NCBI GenBank assembly: GCA_934215455.1
Contig: CAKPZX010000028.1
Coordinates: forward strand, 1-23,029
DNA: 23,029 bases
Origin: an uncultured Streptococcus sp.
Lineage (GTDB): Bacteria; Bacillota; Bacilli; Lactobacillales; Streptococcaceae
Reading direction: 5' to 3'
Below are positions 22,532-23,029 of the stretch, one piece after another. Within the stretch, counting starts at the first letter, position 1. Every line of letters starts with the position of its first letter. The position numbers and the translations under genes are program-made. The notes beneath the pieces are model-generated. The model did no database searches. It was given only the letters and a program-made list of their open reading frames with translations, and was not told the DNA's origin.

Positions 22532-23029
22532 GCGTTTGTGGCTGATTTTAGGGCCCGTATTTTGTGCGCTCCTCATGGTAGCAGCTTTATTATTCTTTTA
22601 TCCAATCAATCATAAGCACAACTATACCGAAGAGAAAAAAGCTGCGGTTAGTCTCAATGCAGAAGGCTTCAAGAGTCGTACAAAGAAGCAAGAAGCACTT
22701 TCTGATCCACAGCATCGCTTTGTTCCTTATTTCGGATCAAGTGAATGGTTGCGTTTTGATGTGGTGCATCCAGCGGTTTTGGCTGAAAAATATGACCGTA
22801 ATTACAGACCCTACTTTTTAGGAGAACGTGGTGCGGCTTCTTTGAACCAGTATTTTGGAATGCAACAGATTTTGCCAGAACTCAAGGACAATACAGCTGT
22901 TTATGTGGTTTCTCCGCAATGGTTTACCAAGAAAGGCTATGATTCCTCTGCCTTTCAACAATTCTTTAATAGCGATCAGTTGAATAGCTTTATTGCCAAT
23001 CACCAACAGGATGCTGCATCCCAGTATGC
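22524..23029 (+). CDS. dltD: DltD, D-alanyl transfer protein (5' part; runs off the window)
   Basis: The frame from ATG 22524 stays open to the end of the window (168 full codons). An N-terminal membrane anchor ([21 protein letters not shown], in part, residues 4-25) is followed by an extracellular SGNH-like domain with the active-site block [10 protein letters not shown] (residues 70-79; serine at 72 or 73). DltD finishes D-alanine transfer to lipoteichoic acid outside the cell. The frame overlaps dltC by 8 bases and continues it in the operon; the rest of the gene (usually about 420 residues) is outside the window. Confidence 0.97.
   Translation, partial: MLKRLWLILGPVFCALLMVAALLFFYPINHKHNYTEEKKAAVSLNAEGFKSRTKKQEALSDPQHRFVPYFGSSEWLRFDVVHPAVLAEKYDRNYRPYFLGERGAASLNQYFGMQQILPELKDNTAVYVVSPQWFTKKGYDSSAFQQFFNSDQLNSFIANHQQDAASQY

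Overview
The window looks like an origin-proximal chromosomal segment of a Streptococcus, most likely an oral species of the sanguinis/parasanguinis/mitis type. This rests on the gene set and order (nudix-mnmG; gdpP-rplI-dnaC; rpsD; dltXABCD), low-GC streptococcal codon use, strong AGGAGG ribosome sites, TGnTATAAT extended -10 promoters, and a ParB-site-like palindrome. I cannot name the species. I see no insertion sequence, phage gene, CRISPR array, tRNA or rRNA.

Layout. Positions 1-2276 hold the end of a NUDIX hydrolase gene and mnmG (tRNA wobble modification), closed by a terminator. Positions 2300-6522 are a housekeeping operon: gdpP (cyclic-di-AMP phosphodiesterase), rplI, dnaC (replicative helicase) and veg. 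Positions 6553-9268 are a TPP-riboswitch-controlled ABC importer, thiX-thiY-thiZ, for a thiamine pyrimidine precursor. Positions 9285-10131 are rpsD with its own promoter, a 154-base leader and a hairpin that hides the ribosome site. Positions 10250-13786 are a divergent pair: a TetR regulator (minus strand) and a large YhgE/Pip membrane protein, with two near-identical inverted operators between them. Positions 13786-14117 carry no gene. They hold a parS-like site, two copies of a 24-base palindrome, and a compact set of hairpins that could be a small structured RNA. Positions 14118-16138 (minus strand) encode a DUF4947-like lipoprotein and a beta-helix carbohydrate-binding lipoprotein of the Cthe_2159 type. 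Positions 16352-17807 (plus strand) encode a VTC-type polyphosphate-polymerase-domain protein and a DUF4956 membrane protein. Positions 17900-19159 encode a signal-less S41-peptidase-like protein. Positions 19227-23029 are the dlt operon (dltX, dltA, dltB, dltC, start of dltD), which puts D-alanine on teichoic acids.

The most interesting part is the centre. The lipoprotein and VTC/DUF4956 genes are divergent across a 213-base gap. That gap holds two back-to-back sets of four hexamers at exact 11-bp spacing, each set ending 10 bp before a TA(A/G)ACT -10-like element. This is the layout of an OmpR/PhoB-family response-regulator target. A perfect TTTAAG-N5-TTTAAG site, the published CiaR consensus, lies before the S41-like gene just downstream. 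Together these suggest a co-regulated cell-surface module, possibly linked to polyphosphate or envelope stress, next to the dlt operon. The function of the module is inference.
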